From assembly GCF_024220585.1 (NCBI RefSeq), contig NZ_JAMXKF010000004.1:682001-746000 (forward strand): a stretch of DNA of 64,000 bases, in the 5' to 3' direction. Positions 25,637 to 34,980 of this stretch are shown here, piece by piece. The translations under genes were made by a program, and so were the position numbers. Source of the stretch: Dyadobacter diqingensis (GTDB lineage: Bacteria; Bacteroidota; Bacteroidia; Cytophagales; Spirosomataceae). The notes under the pieces were generated by a model that was not told the origin of the DNA, ran no database searches, and saw nothing but the letters and a program-made list of their open reading frames with translations. How positions within the stretch are numbered: the first letter of the stretch is position 1; every line of letters begins with the position of its first letter.

Positions 25637-26137
25637 ATGAATACGAAAAAAATTATTACCAATATCGCAGTCCTGTTTGTCCTCGTTGCCAACATCGGCT
25701 GCGACCAGATTTCAAAAAACATCGTAAGGCAGAAAGTTGATTATTATGAAAATATCAGCCTGATCAGCAGTTATTTTACATTAACGAAGGTTGAAAACAC
25801 AGGTGCCTTTTTAAGTGTCGGAAGTGCCTTGCCTGAAACACTGAAATTTATCCTGCTGTCCGGAATTCCCGTTCTCGCCCTGGCATTTGGCGTAGGTTAT
25901 ATGTTTTTACGGAAGAATATTTCCAAAATGAGCATGCTTGCACTGAGTTTTGCCATCGGAGGTGGTATCGGCAATATTTACGACAGAATTGTACACGGCT
26001 CCGTAACCGATTTCCTGCATATCAACCTGGGAGTTGTCCAGACGGGGATTTTTAATATGGCCGATGTTTCGATCATGGTAGGCATGGGGTTGTTTTTGCT
26101 GCAATCCTTTACACAACGCGCTACGCTGGCGCGATAG
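25637..26137 (+). CDS. lspA: Lipoprotein signal peptidase (signal peptidase II)
   Basis: The protein has 166 residues and four membrane helices, the normal size. Conserved motifs: CDQISK (22-27), NTGAFLS (54-60), GNIYDR with D116, VTDF with D125, and FNMAD with D143; D125 and D143 are the expected catalytic aspartates. The enzyme cuts the signal peptide from diacylglyceryl prolipoproteins in the inner membrane, so it matures lipoproteins such as the SusD-like one in this window. It converges with a class A-like hydrolase gene, 23 bases apart. Confidence 0.9.
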   Translation: MNTKKIITNIAVLFVLVANIGCDQISKNIVRQKVDYYENISLISSYFTLTKVENTGAFLSVGSALPETLKFILLSGIPVLALAFGVGYMFLRKNISKMSMLALSFAIGGGIGNIYDRIVHGSVTDFLHINLGVVQTGIFNMADVSIMVGMGLFLLQSFTQRATLAR

Positions 26138-26160
26138 GCTGACGTGCTTTTACTTTTCAG

Positions 26161-27411
26161 TTAATAGCGCATCCTGAATTTTGCCAGATCGGGAAGGAAT
26201 TTCTTTTTTCTTTTGAGTTCTGTCTGATAAATAAGCTGCCCCAGATTTTTCATAAATGGATAACAAACCTCTTTGTACTCGTATTTTCCGTCGTTGTAAA
26301 TCCCATCATCATTGGACTGCACCACAGCCGTCAGCAGAAACTCTACTTTGTTATCAAAATCAACAAAATAGGAATTATCAATAATGAAGCCGTAGGAATC
26401 TCCATACTTATTAAAAATACGGATATTGGGGTTTGGCTGGATATTCAGATCGGCCCCGTAAAAGAGGTACTTGGCACTCGTCGCCCAGTTTTCTTTAGGA
26501 TCATATTTCGGATAATCACTCTCTGTCGGATACTTGCTCATGTAGGTATAAATAAGCTTATAATCATCGTCAGTCAGTTTAAACCGGTCCTTTTCAGGAA
26601 AAACTTCCGGGAACATCAGTTTTTTCATTACCGCCTGCTGATCCGTCATACTGAAAACATTGCGATTGGCCATGTTAAACGGTTTGTTCACCAAACGGTC
26701 CGAGCTATCCAGATAAGCCTTCCCCATCACGAGATTGGTTAAATCGATCGGATAATTTTCAGGATCGAATTTCCCAGGCTGTGCATATACCTGCTGCCCC
26801 TCATTGAAAAAAGTTATCGGATTTGTATGTCGTGAGGTTATTTCGGTGTCTTTAACGGCATATCTGTTCAGTATTCTGCTCGTTGTCAAACCATAATCTC
26901 TGAGCCGCCGGTTAAGCTCTGCCCGTCCGACAAATTCGTAAAGGCGATTGTAAGCATCATTGTCACTGACCAACAGTATTTTTTTGATATAATGTTCAAT
27001 CGAAGGCAGGCCGTTGGCGGCAGTCGTGTCCTTTTCAACACGGCTTTGTTTATCAAAATCCGCCCCGGTGATCATCGCACTTGTTTTGTCCAATCCGGGT
27101 ACTTTCAGTTCATTGATTTTTTCAAGCGCAAAAATCAACGTCGGGAGTTTTACCGTGCTTGCCGGGAAAAAATAATGATGGTCATCCAGGTTATAGCTGA
27201 ACGTTTTAAAATGAGGGACATTATCCTTATCCCGGTCGATCTGCGTGTACAGGATCTGAACCTGCTTTTTCCCCGGGTCATCCAGGATCACCGAAAACAG
27301 CTCGTGTTTACTTTTAAGCAGCTTTTCAAGAAAAACCGTATCGGGTTTCTGAGCCTGTGAAGCCAGGCTCAATAAGATGAGTAAAGCGATAGCGTTAATT
27401 TTCAGGAGCAT
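26161..27411 (-). CDS. Serine hydrolase of the class A beta-lactamase fold
   Basis: The protein has 416 residues with a signal peptide of about 20 (ASQAQ). The SxxK motif is STVK at 85-88 (FFPASTVKLPTLIF), and SDN is at 149-151 (VSDNDAYNRL). The region after these is much longer than in true class A beta-lactamases (about 270 residues), and no clear KTG triad was seen. It is therefore more likely a peptidase or transpeptidase-like envelope enzyme than a resistance gene. It lies 42 bases after rluF on the same strand. Confidence 0.8.
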   Translation of the reverse strand: MLLKINAIALLILLSLASQAQKPDTVFLEKLLKSKHELFSVILDDPGKKQVQILYTQIDRDKDNVPHFKTFSYNLDDHHYFFPASTVKLPTLIFALEKINELKVPGLDKTSAMITGADFDKQSRVEKDTTAANGLPSIEHYIKKILLVSDNDAYNRLYEFVGRAELNRRLRDYGLTTSRILNRYAVKDTEITSRHTNPITFFNEGQQVYAQPGKFDPENYPIDLTNLVMGKAYLDSSDRLVNKPFNMANRNVFSMTDQQAVMKKLMFPEVFPEKDRFKLTDDDYKLIYTYMSKYPTESDYPKYDPKENWATSAKYLFYGADLNIQPNPNIRIFNKYGDSYGFIIDNSYFVDFDNKVEFLLTAVVQSNDDGIYNDGKYEYKEVCYPFMKNLGQLIYQTELKRKKKFLPDLAKFRMRY

Positions 27412-27453
27412 TTCAGAACTTGGACTAAACCCGACAGATTGTATTAAAATGAA

Positions 27454-28197
27454 TTATTCCTCGTTCCAGTCTTCGGAATAAGACCCTTCCTCCGTTTTCG
27501 TTGAACTTTCAACGGCATCATTGATCTCTTTCAGTTCCTCCGCGGTCAGATTCCGCCACTTCCCGACCGGCAGATTTTCCATCGTTACATTCATGATCCT
27601 GACCCGTTTAAGTTTGGTGACACTATATCCCAGATATTCGCACATTCTGCGAATTTGTCTGTTCAAACCCTGCGTCAGAATGATCGTAAAAACATAACTG
27701 CTTTCCTTTCGCACAAAACACTTTTTCGTAATGGTGTCCAGGATCGGGACACCATTACTCATTTTTTGTACAAAATCAGGCTTGATCGGCTTATCAACCG
27801 TTACTACATATTCCTTTTCATGATTATTTCCGGCACGCAGAATCTTGTTGACGATGTCTCCGTCGCTGGTCAGGAAAATCAATCCCTCGGAAGGTTTATC
27901 CAGTCTGCCAATCGGAAAAATCCGTTCAGGATGTTTGATATAATCGATAATATTTCCCTTGATCTGGCGCTCAGTCGTGCAGGTTATGCCGACAGGTTTG
28001 TTAAATGCAATGTAAATACCGGCTTTTTTGGCTTTCAATGGTTTGCCGTCCACCAACACTTCGTCAGCATCGGTAGCTTTGTCGCCCAGTACTGCTTTTT
28101 GTCCATTCAGCGTTACCCGCCCCTGCTCTACCAGCCTGTCTGCCTCCCGCCGGGAACAAAATCCCGTCTCACTTATAAATTTATTTATGCGAATCAA
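27454..28197 (-). CDS. rluF: 23S rRNA pseudouridine synthase, RluF-like
   Basis: The protein has 247 residues: an N-terminal S4 RNA-binding domain (INKFISETGFCSRREADRL, about 4-22) and a RsuA/RluB-type catalytic domain with D100 in GRLDKPSEGL. The sequence NRQIRRMCEYLGY near the C-terminus fits the RluF group, which modifies U2604 of 23S rRNA in E. coli; target identity here is by homology only. The acidic tail (about 230-247) is extra. It is divergent from the CE7 esterase gene, with 136 bases between. Confidence 0.85.
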   Translation of the reverse strand: MIRINKFISETGFCSRREADRLVEQGRVTLNGQKAVLGDKATDADEVLVDGKPLKAKKAGIYIAFNKPVGITCTTERQIKGNIIDYIKHPERIFPIGRLDKPSEGLIFLTSDGDIVNKILRAGNNHEKEYVVTVDKPIKPDFVQKMSNGVPILDTITKKCFVRKESSYVFTIILTQGLNRQIRRMCEYLGYSVTKLKRVRIMNVTMENLPVGKWRNLTAEELKEINDAVESSTKTEEGSYSEDWNEE

Positions 28198-28333
28198 ACT
28201 GTACTTCTCTTGTTAATGAATGATGATTTCAAGTTGCAGGAATAAAGATTGCAAAAAAAATCGGATTGGAATCAAAGAAACCGCGACATTGGCTCTTTCT
28301 ATACCAACGGTTAATTAAATTCAAATTATTCTT

Positions 28334-29659
28334 ATGCAAAACACCATAAAATCTGATTTCGTGAGGCCCCGTCTTTACCTTTTAGTCTGTTTTCTCTGGC
28401 TTTCTCTGGCCAACGTCTTTGCACAGCCTGTCGAGCGTCCCGTAAAAATTCTGGTAGCGCCTGACCGCGAGGACTGGACTTACAAAACGGGTGATAAAGT
28501 CAAATTCACGATCTCGGTTTTTCAAAACGGAAACCCGGTAAAAAATGCGCCGGTCCGTTATGAAATCGGGCTTGAAAAAATGGAGCCAACGATTAAAGAA
28601 AGCAAAACCGCTGCGAACGGAACCATCACCGTGGATGCTGGGACGCTTAAATCGCCGGGCTTTTTAAGATGTGTCGCCTGGACAAACGTAGACGGCGGTG
28701 AATACAAAGGTTTAGCCACCGCCGGTTTTGAACCGCAGAATATTCAGCCGACTGTGAGTAATCCGGCAGATTTCGATGCCTTTTGGGACGCAGCCAAGAA
28801 AGAACTGGCAACCGTACCAATGGACGCTAAAATGACGCTATTGCCCGAACGCTGCACCGAAAAGGTGAATGTATATCACGTTAATCTTCAAAATTTCAGA
28901 AATAATGTTCGTTTGTACGGCATTTTAACGATCCCTAAAAAAGAAGGGAAATATCCCGCTTTGCTGAAAGTGCCCGGCGCAGGTGTGCGTGCTTATTACG
29001 GGGATGTGGCCATGGCTGAAAAGGACATTATCACCTTTGAAATTGGTATTCATGGTGTGTCAGTCATTATGGATCCGAGCGTTTACACGGACCTTGGGCA
29101 GGGGGCATTGAATGGTTATCCGAATTATAATCTGGACGATAAAGACCGGTTTTATTACAAACGCGTTTATCTGGGCTGCGTTCGGGCAAACGATTTCCTG
29201 ACCAGCCTTCCGCAATATGACGGGACAAATCTGGCTGTAACCGGAGGTAGCCAGGGCGGAGCCTTGTCGATCATCACGGCCGGACTGGATTCAAGAGTTA
29301 AATGGCTTGGCGCATTTTATCCGGCGCTTAGTGATGTAACAGGTTACCTCAGCGGAAGAGCCGGTGGATGGCCGCACTATTTTGATAAAAACAGTGTAAA
29401 ATTCAACAACACAAAGGAAAAACTGGCTACGGTCGGTTATTACGATGTAGTTAATTTTGCCCGCCGCGTGAAAGTGCCAGGGTATTACATGTGGGGATAC
29501 AACGACGAAACCTGTCCTCCCACGTCCATGTATGCTGCGTACAACGTCACGACGGCGCCAAAAGATCTTAAACTTTATCTGGAAACCGGCCACTGGACCT
29601 ATCCCGAAGAACGCGACCTAATGAATAACTGGCTGGTCAGTAAGCTGAAAGCAAAATAA
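28334..29659 (+). CDS. Secreted acetylxylan esterase-like enzyme (CE7/AXE1 family)
   Basis: The protein has 441 residues with a signal peptide of about 30 (LANVFAQ). The N-terminal 120 residues form a beta domain ([20 protein letters not shown]). The AXE1 hydrolase domain follows, with the nucleophile S306 in GGSQGG, an Asp in [11 protein letters not shown] and a His in [12 protein letters not shown]7 enzymes deacetylate xylan fragments or acetylated antibiotics. The N-terminal extension is common in Bacteroidota versions. It precedes the purine nucleoside phosphorylase gene by 56 bases. Confidence 0.87.
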   Translation: MQNTIKSDFVRPRLYLLVCFLWLSLANVFAQPVERPVKILVAPDREDWTYKTGDKVKFTISVFQNGNPVKNAPVRYEIGLEKMEPTIKESKTAANGTITVDAGTLKSPGFLRCVAWTNVDGGEYKGLATAGFEPQNIQPTVSNPADFDAFWDAAKKELATVPMDAKMTLLPERCTEKVNVYHVNLQNFRNNVRLYGILTIPKKEGKYPALLKVPGAGVRAYYGDVAMAEKDIITFEIGIHGVSVIMDPSVYTDLGQGALNGYPNYNLDDKDRFYYKRVYLGCVRANDFLTSLPQYDGTNLAVTGGSQGGALSIITAGLDSRVKWLGAFYPALSDVTGYLSGRAGGWPHYFDKNSVKFNNTKEKLATVGYYDVVNFARRVKVPGYYMWGYNDETCPPTSMYAAYNVTTAPKDLKLYLETGHWTYPEERDLMNNWLVSKLKAK

Positions 29660-29715
29660 ACAGCCCACCCGATCATTCTCACATTCAATCACTCAATCAT
29701 TCCACAATTGTCCCG

Positions 29716-30534
29716 ATGTCATTTGAAGAAATAAAGGTTACCAGCGCATTTTTAAAAAAGTACACGGAAGACTATGCCCCTGAATATGGAATTATTCTGG
29801 GAACAGGGCTTGGTTCTCTGGCCGGTGAGATTGATGTAGCCTTTACCATATCCTATGCCGACATACCACATTTTCCGGTATCAACCGTCGAATCGCACTC
29901 GGGGAGATTGATTTTCGGGAAGTTATCCGGTAAAAAAATCATCTGTATGCAGGGCCGCTTTCACTATTACGAAGGTTATTCCATGCAGCAGGTCGTGTTT
30001 CCGGTACGGGTCATGAAAATGCTTGGTATCCATACATTGTTTGTCTCCAACGCCTCTGGCGGATTAAATCCTGATTTCAAAGTAAGCGACCTGATGGTGC
30101 TTCAAGACCATATCAGTCTGTTCCTGCCCGGCAATCCTTTGATCGGCCCAAACATGAACGAATTCGGAGACAGGTTCCCCGATATGAGCGAACCTTATGA
30201 CCCGGCACTGATAAAAAGCGCACTGGATATTGCCAAAAAAAACAACATCCCGATACACGCGGGGACTTATGTGAGTGTCACAGGCCCGCAGCTTGAAACA
30301 CGGGCGGAGTACCGTCTGCTCCGGCAGCTTGGCGCCGATACCGTCGGGATGAGCACCGTTCCGGAGATTATCGCCGCCAGACAAATGAACCTGAGATGTT
30401 TCGGGTTATCCGTTATTACCGATCTGTGCATTCCTGAAACACTCGAAAAAGCTGAATTCAGTAAAATTGTCGCAGCGGCAGAAAAAGCTGAACCCGGCAT
30501 GACGCTGATCATCAAAGCACTGCTTAGTTTATAG
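29716..30534 (+). CDS. Purine-nucleoside phosphorylase (trimeric NP-II type)
   Basis: The protein has 272 residues, usual for trimeric PNPs. Motifs: GTGLGSL (about 29-35), [11 protein letters not shown] with the phosphate-binding His, [18 protein letters not shown], and [13 protein letters not shown]. It splits purine nucleosides with phosphate to a free base and ribose 1-phosphate in the cytosol (purine salvage). The base-recognising position, Asn in mammalian enzymes acting on 6-oxopurines, is Asp here (D236 in VITDLC), which could shift specificity. Neighbours are an esterase and an oxidoreductase, without an evident pathway link. Confidence 0.88.
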   Translation: MSFEEIKVTSAFLKKYTEDYAPEYGIILGTGLGSLAGEIDVAFTISYADIPHFPVSTVESHSGRLIFGKLSGKKIICMQGRFHYYEGYSMQQVVFPVRVMKMLGIHTLFVSNASGGLNPDFKVSDLMVLQDHISLFLPGNPLIGPNMNEFGDRFPDMSEPYDPALIKSALDIAKKNNIPIHAGTYVSVTGPQLETRAEYRLLRQLGADTVGMSTVPEIIAARQMNLRCFGLSVITDLCIPETLEKAEFSKIVAAAEKAEPGMTLIIKALLSL

Positions 30535-30564
30535 ATTCCTAACTTATACCTATCGACAAAAGTA

Positions 30565-31869
30565 ATGGACCGTAGAAAATTCATTGAACAATCTGTGCTG
30601 GCAGGTGCGGCATTTTCTTCACTGCCACTCCTGACCTCGCTCAAAAGAACGACCCAATACAAAACGGCACTGATCGGATCGGGCTGGTGGGGAACCAATA
30701 TTCTCCGCTGTGCCATCCAGGCAGGTGAATCCAAGGTGGTGGCACTTTGTGATGTGGACGAAAATCAACTTAAAAATACTTCGTCGGAAATCTCGAAACT
30801 AACCCCGGACAAACCGAAATTGTATAAAGATTTCCGGGAAATGCTCCTGAAGGAAAAACCCGAGATTGTTATCGTTGCAACACCCGACCACTGGCATGCC
30901 TTATGTTGTATCGCTGCCATTGAATCCGGCGCGCACGTGTATGTGGAAAAACCAATATGCCACACGATTCAGGAAGGCCGGGCCATGGTTAACGCTACCC
31001 GAAAATATGGCCGTATTGTACAGGTGGGTACGCACAGAAGGGTATCACCGCATAATGTTTCGGGAATGGAGTTTCTGAAATCCGGAAAGGCTGGTAAAGT
31101 TGGAATGGCCAGAGCTTTTGTCCATTACGGTGGTGGTCCCGGACAGAAAGTGGCGAACGAAGAAGTACCCAAAGGACTTGACTGGGATTTGTATTGCGGC
31201 CCGGCCCCGCTTGTTCCTTACAACAAAACCATTCACCCAAAAGGGTTTAGGAATTATCTGAACTTTGCCAACGGTACCCTGGGCGACTGGGGGATTCACT
31301 GGCTGGATCAGGTTCTTTGGTGGTCGGAGCAGAAATATCCTAAGAAAATTTATTCTACGGGCGGGCGCGCTATCCGGCAGGACAATACGGATGCTCCGGA
31401 TCATCAGGTTGCCGTTTATGATTTCGACGGTTTTACACTCGAATGGGAACACCGGAACTTTGCTGCCAATCATGCGGAAAAAACCCATCCGCAGCAGGCT
31501 GTGGGAGTTTATTTTTATGGAACCGAAGGCACATTTCACATGGGCTGGCTCGACGGCTGGACATTTTACCCAACCAACCCAAACAAACCAATCATCCATC
31601 AAGATGCTCAGCTGAACAAACCGGATGACCAGAATATTCAGCAGCTATGGGCCAATTTCCTATCTTCTATCAAAACCAATACGCCTCCCGTATGCGAAAT
31701 CGAAGTTGGGCAACGCTCCACAAATGTGGCCTTGCTTGGGATGTTGTCTTACAAACTGGGCAGAAGTATTGTCTGGGATGGTGAAAAGGAAATTATCCCC
31801 GGCGACGCCGAAGCAAACAAACTGTTGAGACGCGATTACCGCGGCGAGTGGAAATATCCGACCGTATAA
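30565..31869 (+). CDS. Gfo/Idh/MocA-family oxidoreductase, probably exported
   Basis: The protein has 434 residues. The N-terminus MDRRKFIEQSVLAGAAF resembles a Tat signal. The Rossmann motif GSGWWGTNI (38-46) and the EKP motif (VEKPICHT) with its catalytic lysine are characteristic of the family; the C-terminal alpha/beta domain carries GDWGIHWLDQVLWW. Such proteins oxidise or reduce sugars or polyols with NAD(P). A Tat leader is frequent for Bacteroidota members. It is followed by a strong bidirectional terminator. Confidence 0.88.
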   Translation: MDRRKFIEQSVLAGAAFSSLPLLTSLKRTTQYKTALIGSGWWGTNILRCAIQAGESKVVALCDVDENQLKNTSSEISKLTPDKPKLYKDFREMLLKEKPEIVIVATPDHWHALCCIAAIESGAHVYVEKPICHTIQEGRAMVNATRKYGRIVQVGTHRRVSPHNVSGMEFLKSGKAGKVGMARAFVHYGGGPGQKVANEEVPKGLDWDLYCGPAPLVPYNKTIHPKGFRNYLNFANGTLGDWGIHWLDQVLWWSEQKYPKKIYSTGGRAIRQDNTDAPDHQVAVYDFDGFTLEWEHRNFAANHAEKTHPQQAVGVYFYGTEGTFHMGWLDGWTFYPTNPNKPIIHQDAQLNKPDDQNIQQLWANFLSSIKTNTPPVCEIEVGQRSTNVALLGMLSYKLGRSIVWDGEKEIIPGDAEANKLLRRDYRGEWKYPTV

Positions 31870-31880
31870 GTAAGGACACG

Positions 31881-31927
31881 AAAAAAACCGGCTTAATGTT
31901 TCTTTAAAACTTTAAGCCGGTTTTTTT
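31881..31927. terminator. Bidirectional rho-independent terminator
   Basis: A perfect 16-bp stem runs from 31881-31896 to 31912-31927, with A7 at one end and T7 at the other. It serves the oxidoreductase gene on the plus strand and the converging small gene on the minus strand. Confidence 0.92.
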
Positions 31928-31940
31928 ATTTTGTAAGCAG

Positions 31941-32297
31941 TTAGTCGATTTTAATGACCTCTGCCGGAATGTTATATTGTGTAATAATCTCACGTGTGAA
32001 ACGGACATGACCGCGCGGCGCCATTAAATACAATTTAGCACCTTTCATTCCTGCCAATTCACTCAAAAGCTTCCATTTAGAAACACTTCCCCGAAGTTGA
32101 TCTGTTTTCATGGACACTTCCAGATAATGTCTGTTGAACATATTCACACCTGTAACATCGGGCGTGAACTTCTCATTATCAGCAGCTCTTTCATACGACT
32201 TAGGTGTTTCAAAGCCTTCCATATTGGCTTGAATTTCCTTAAATCCATGAGCCTGCGCCCATTTAACAACCATGGGAATAAATGATTCCTTTTCCAT
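31941..32297 (-). CDS. Conserved small protein, possibly PD-(D/E)XK-like
   Basis: I start at the ATG at 32297 (118 residues, MEKESFIPMVV); the open frame runs 11 codons further to a TTG. The segment FTPDVTGVNMFNRHYLEVSMKT has a PD pair followed some 14 residues later by an E...K strand, the order of the PD-(D/E)XK nuclease core, although the spacing E-V-S-M-K is not the canonical ExK. The C-terminus is YNIPAEVIKID. No neighbour gives a role. The nuclease idea is weak. Confidence 0.6.
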   Translation of the reverse strand: MEKESFIPMVVKWAQAHGFKEIQANMEGFETPKSYERAADNEKFTPDVTGVNMFNRHYLEVSMKTDQLRGSVSKWKLLSELAGMKGAKLYLMAPRGHVRFTREIITQYNIPAEVIKID

Positions 32298-32482
32298 AAA
32301 TAACAATGAATGATTTTCTCCCCCGACCAACGGGGAAACTCAACGTAAAATATTAAAACTAAAAACTGAGAAGAGTGAAAGCGTCGTAACCTAAAATAGT
32401 CGCCAAACAAGCCACATTTCTTACCAATTAGGAAAACTACTACTTTTTGGGCAGACTACAAAATAAAATATTTTCAAAAGTC

Positions 32483-32809
32483 TTAATCTTCCAGCTCGTC
32501 CAGAAAAGAACGGTAGGCTCTGACTAATTCCTGATGTGTTTTCGTATTCTGCTTATCTAACGCCAGATCAATGCCTTTCTGATAAATTGACTCCGCTTTT
32601 TCATTTTTTTCAAGTGCTGCAAAGAATGCCCCAGCCGAATAATAGGTCGCCAGATAATCCGGATGCCCTTCCAATAATTTATTAAAATACAATTCGGCCT
32701 GTCCGGCATCGGTCTTCTGATATTCCAGGGCCAGCGCATATATATTGAACGGATCGTTGGGATCTTCCTCGTAAAAAGCAATCAGATTTTGAAGCAGTGA
32801 GTTTTTCAT
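32483..32809 (-). CDS. Tetratricopeptide-repeat protein
   Basis: The protein has 108 residues in about three helix-turn-helix units: DPFNIYALALEYQKTDAGQA, then HPDYLATYYSAGAFFAALEK, then IYQKGIDLALDKQNTKTHQE, with the small residues at positions 8 and 20 of each TPR unit. It has no signal peptide, so it is probably a cytosolic scaffold or adaptor. It is divergent from etfB, 137 bases apart. Confidence 0.82.
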   Translation of the reverse strand: MKNSLLQNLIAFYEEDPNDPFNIYALALEYQKTDAGQAELYFNKLLEGHPDYLATYYSAGAFFAALEKNEKAESIYQKGIDLALDKQNTKTHQELVRAYRSFLDELED

Positions 32810-32827
32810 TTTAAAATATTGTTATGC

Positions 32828-32859
32828 TTGCATACTATTTAAGTTTTTCTGTATATTCG
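32828..32859 (+). promoter_or_regulatory. Candidate promoter of etfBA
   Basis: TTG at 32828-32830 and TATATTCG at 32852-32859, 21 bases apart, match the -33 and -7 pattern (one mismatch in TAnnTTTG). The transcript would start near 32866, leaving an 80-base leader. Confidence 0.4.
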
Positions 32860-32946
32860 CCATTATAAATTAATTCTTAAAAAAATTATAACCAACGACT
32901 GTTTGTATCGCATCCGGGATGCATTCATCAACTTCTTACCTTAATC

Positions 32947-33684
32947 ATGAAAATACTCGTATGTATTACCAATGTGCCGGATACGACGGCCAAAATAACT
33001 TTTACCGATAACGACACCAAACTTAATAAAGCTGGTGTACAATATATAATCGGACCTTATGATGATTACGCCCTTGCCCGTGCCGTTGAGCTTAAAGAGC
33101 AGCTTGGGGGATCGGTGACCGTGCTGCATGTGGGCGAGGCAGATGCAGATCCACAAATCCGTAAAGCCCTGGCTATCGGTGCGGATGATGCCATCCGTGT
33201 GAATGCGGAACCCCTGGATTCCTATTTCACAGCGGCACAGATTGCACATGTTGCAGCTGAAAATAAATATGACCTTATTTTGATGGGGCGCGAGTCTATC
33301 GACTTCAACAGTGGCGTTGTTCATGGACTGGTGGGTGAAATGCTGGGTATCCCCTCCTATTCACCGGTTATGAAACTGGATATCAATGGCACAACCGCCA
33401 CCCTTGCACGTGAAATCGATGGAGGCAAGGAAACTTTGTCTGTATCACTACCGCTTGTTCTCGGCTGCCAGGAACCGATATCTGAGTGGAAAATTCCGAA
33501 TATGCGCGGTATTATGACGGCCAGGACCAAACCTTTGAATGTTGTAGAACCTGTTTCTGGTGAAGTTTTGACATCACCGGAAAAATATTCGCTTCCGGCA
33601 CCCAAGGGAGCCTGCAAAATGATCGCGGCGGCAGAAGCGGAAACGCTTATCAAACTGCTGAGAACGGAAGCTAAGGTGATTTAA
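32947..33684 (+). CDS. etfB: Electron-transfer flavoprotein beta subunit
   Basis: The protein has 245 residues. ETF beta features: an N-terminal KILVCITNVPDT strand, YDDYALARAVELKEQLGGSV, and the signature GRESIDFNSGVVHGLVGEML; it binds AMP structurally. Together with etfA, 55 bases downstream, it forms the heterodimer that carries electrons from acyl-CoA and other flavin dehydrogenases to the respiratory chain through ETF-quinone oxidoreductase, as in fatty acid and amino acid catabolism. Confidence 0.9.
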   Translation: MKILVCITNVPDTTAKITFTDNDTKLNKAGVQYIIGPYDDYALARAVELKEQLGGSVTVLHVGEADADPQIRKALAIGADDAIRVNAEPLDSYFTAAQIAHVAAENKYDLILMGRESIDFNSGVVHGLVGEMLGIPSYSPVMKLDINGTTATLAREIDGGKETLSVSLPLVLGCQEPISEWKIPNMRGIMTARTKPLNVVEPVSGEVLTSPEKYSLPAPKGACKMIAAAEAETLIKLLRTEAKVI

Positions 33685-33739
33685 TAAACTTATTGACCGG
33701 ATAACCTGATTTTTATCCAAAACTCAAAAATTGAACAAC

Positions 33740-34705
33740 ATGTCAGTACTCATATTTGTAGAATTAGATAACGGCGCTGTTAAAAAAACATCACTGGAAG
33801 CCGTGGCTTATGGCGCCGAAGTGGCAAAATTGACCGGAACGACGGCGACCGTCTTAGCACTTGGTAAGGCTGATGCCTCGTCCCTTGCTCAAACGGGTGC
33901 ATTTGGAGCGGGTAAAGTCCTTCATGCGGCAGATGAAAAATTAACACATGAAAACAGCCTGGCTTATGCAGACGTTCTTGCACAAGCCGTGCAGCAGGAA
34001 AACAGTAAGATCGTGATCATATCCAAATCCGGACTTGGTGACGCCGTAGCTGCTCGCGCCGCTGCCAAACTGAAAGCCGGGATTGTGTCCGGTGTTACAG
34101 AGCTTCCCGTTATTAATGGAAGTTTTACCGTCAAGAGGAGCATCTACACGGGAAAGGCATTTTCTAACGTAGAAGTAAAATCGGATATAAAAATCCTGGT
34201 TGTAAAGAAAAACGCGATCGAAGCTGCTGAATCCACAGGAACTGCCGCGGTTGAAAGCTTCACCCCGGCGTTGCGCGACTCTGACTTCCAGGCCTCCGTC
34301 GGCTCGGTTGAAAAAGCCAGTTCTGAATTGTCATTAACCGAGGCAGATATCATTGTCTCGGGCGGTCGTGGAATGAAAGGCCCCGAAAACTGGCAGCCAC
34401 TGCTCGATTTCGCCAAAGCACTGGGTGCCGCGACAGGCTGCTCCAAACCCGTATCTGATCTTGACTGGCGCCCGCACCACGAGCACATCGGGCAAACCGG
34501 TATCAAAGTAGCACCAAACCTGTACATCGCCTGCGGAATTTCGGGAGCTATCCAGCACCTTGCCGGCGTTAACGGATCAAAGTATATTGTTGTAATCAAT
34601 AAAGACCCGGAAGCACCATTTTTCAAGGCTGCCGACTACGGAATTGTGGGTGACATTTTTGAAGTTCTTCCCAAGCTTACCAAGGCTGTTGAAGACCTCA
34701 AATAA
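33740..34705 (+). CDS. etfA: Electron-transfer flavoprotein alpha subunit
   Basis: The protein has 321 residues from ATG 33740; a TTG nine bases earlier is in frame but unlikely. The C-terminal FAD domain shows VSGGRGMKGPENWQPL, GCSKPVSDLDWRPH, GQTGIKVAPNLYIACGISGAIQH and VVINKDPEAPFF, all diagnostic of ETF alpha. It pairs with EtfB as above. A hairpin terminator follows at once, so etfBA is a two-gene operon. Confidence 0.92.
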   Translation: MSVLIFVELDNGAVKKTSLEAVAYGAEVAKLTGTTATVLALGKADASSLAQTGAFGAGKVLHAADEKLTHENSLAYADVLAQAVQQENSKIVIISKSGLGDAVAARAAAKLKAGIVSGVTELPVINGSFTVKRSIYTGKAFSNVEVKSDIKILVVKKNAIEAAESTGTAAVESFTPALRDSDFQASVGSVEKASSELSLTEADIIVSGGRGMKGPENWQPLLDFAKALGAATGCSKPVSDLDWRPHHEHIGQTGIKVAPNLYIACGISGAIQHLAGVNGSKYIVVINKDPEAPFFKAADYGIVGDIFEVLPKLTKAVEDLK

Positions 34706-34722
34706 CCAATTGTTTTCGATTA

Positions 34723-34767
34723 TAGCCCGTTCTGCATTTTTTTATGCAGGGCGGGTTATTTATTTTT
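34723..34767 (+). terminator. Rho-independent terminator after etfA
   Basis: A 14-bp stem with G.U wobbles (34723-34736 with about 34744-34757) and a T-rich loop is followed by ATTTATTTTT. It ends the etfBA transcript. Confidence 0.8.
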
Positions 34768-34980
34768 GCATACCGAAACGTTTATGAAGTTAGGAAAATG
34801 TAAAATAAACTGTATTTTTATTGTTATAGTCTACTGATTAACAGTGCTATTTCGTTTAAATATAAGCTAAAAGTGCATTTTTGATAACCTGAGGCGGAGC
34901 GGAAGTATTCTTAGTACCCATTGCGCAAAATCACCAGAACTGTTTACAAAAACGTTGCGTTAGCCCATTAAAGTCCAAAC

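Noticed and set aside
26161..27411. Class A beta-lactamase as an antibiotic resistance gene
   Set aside because: SxxK and SDN are present, but the protein is about 140 residues longer than true enzymes and no KTG triad was found, so resistance is not supported.
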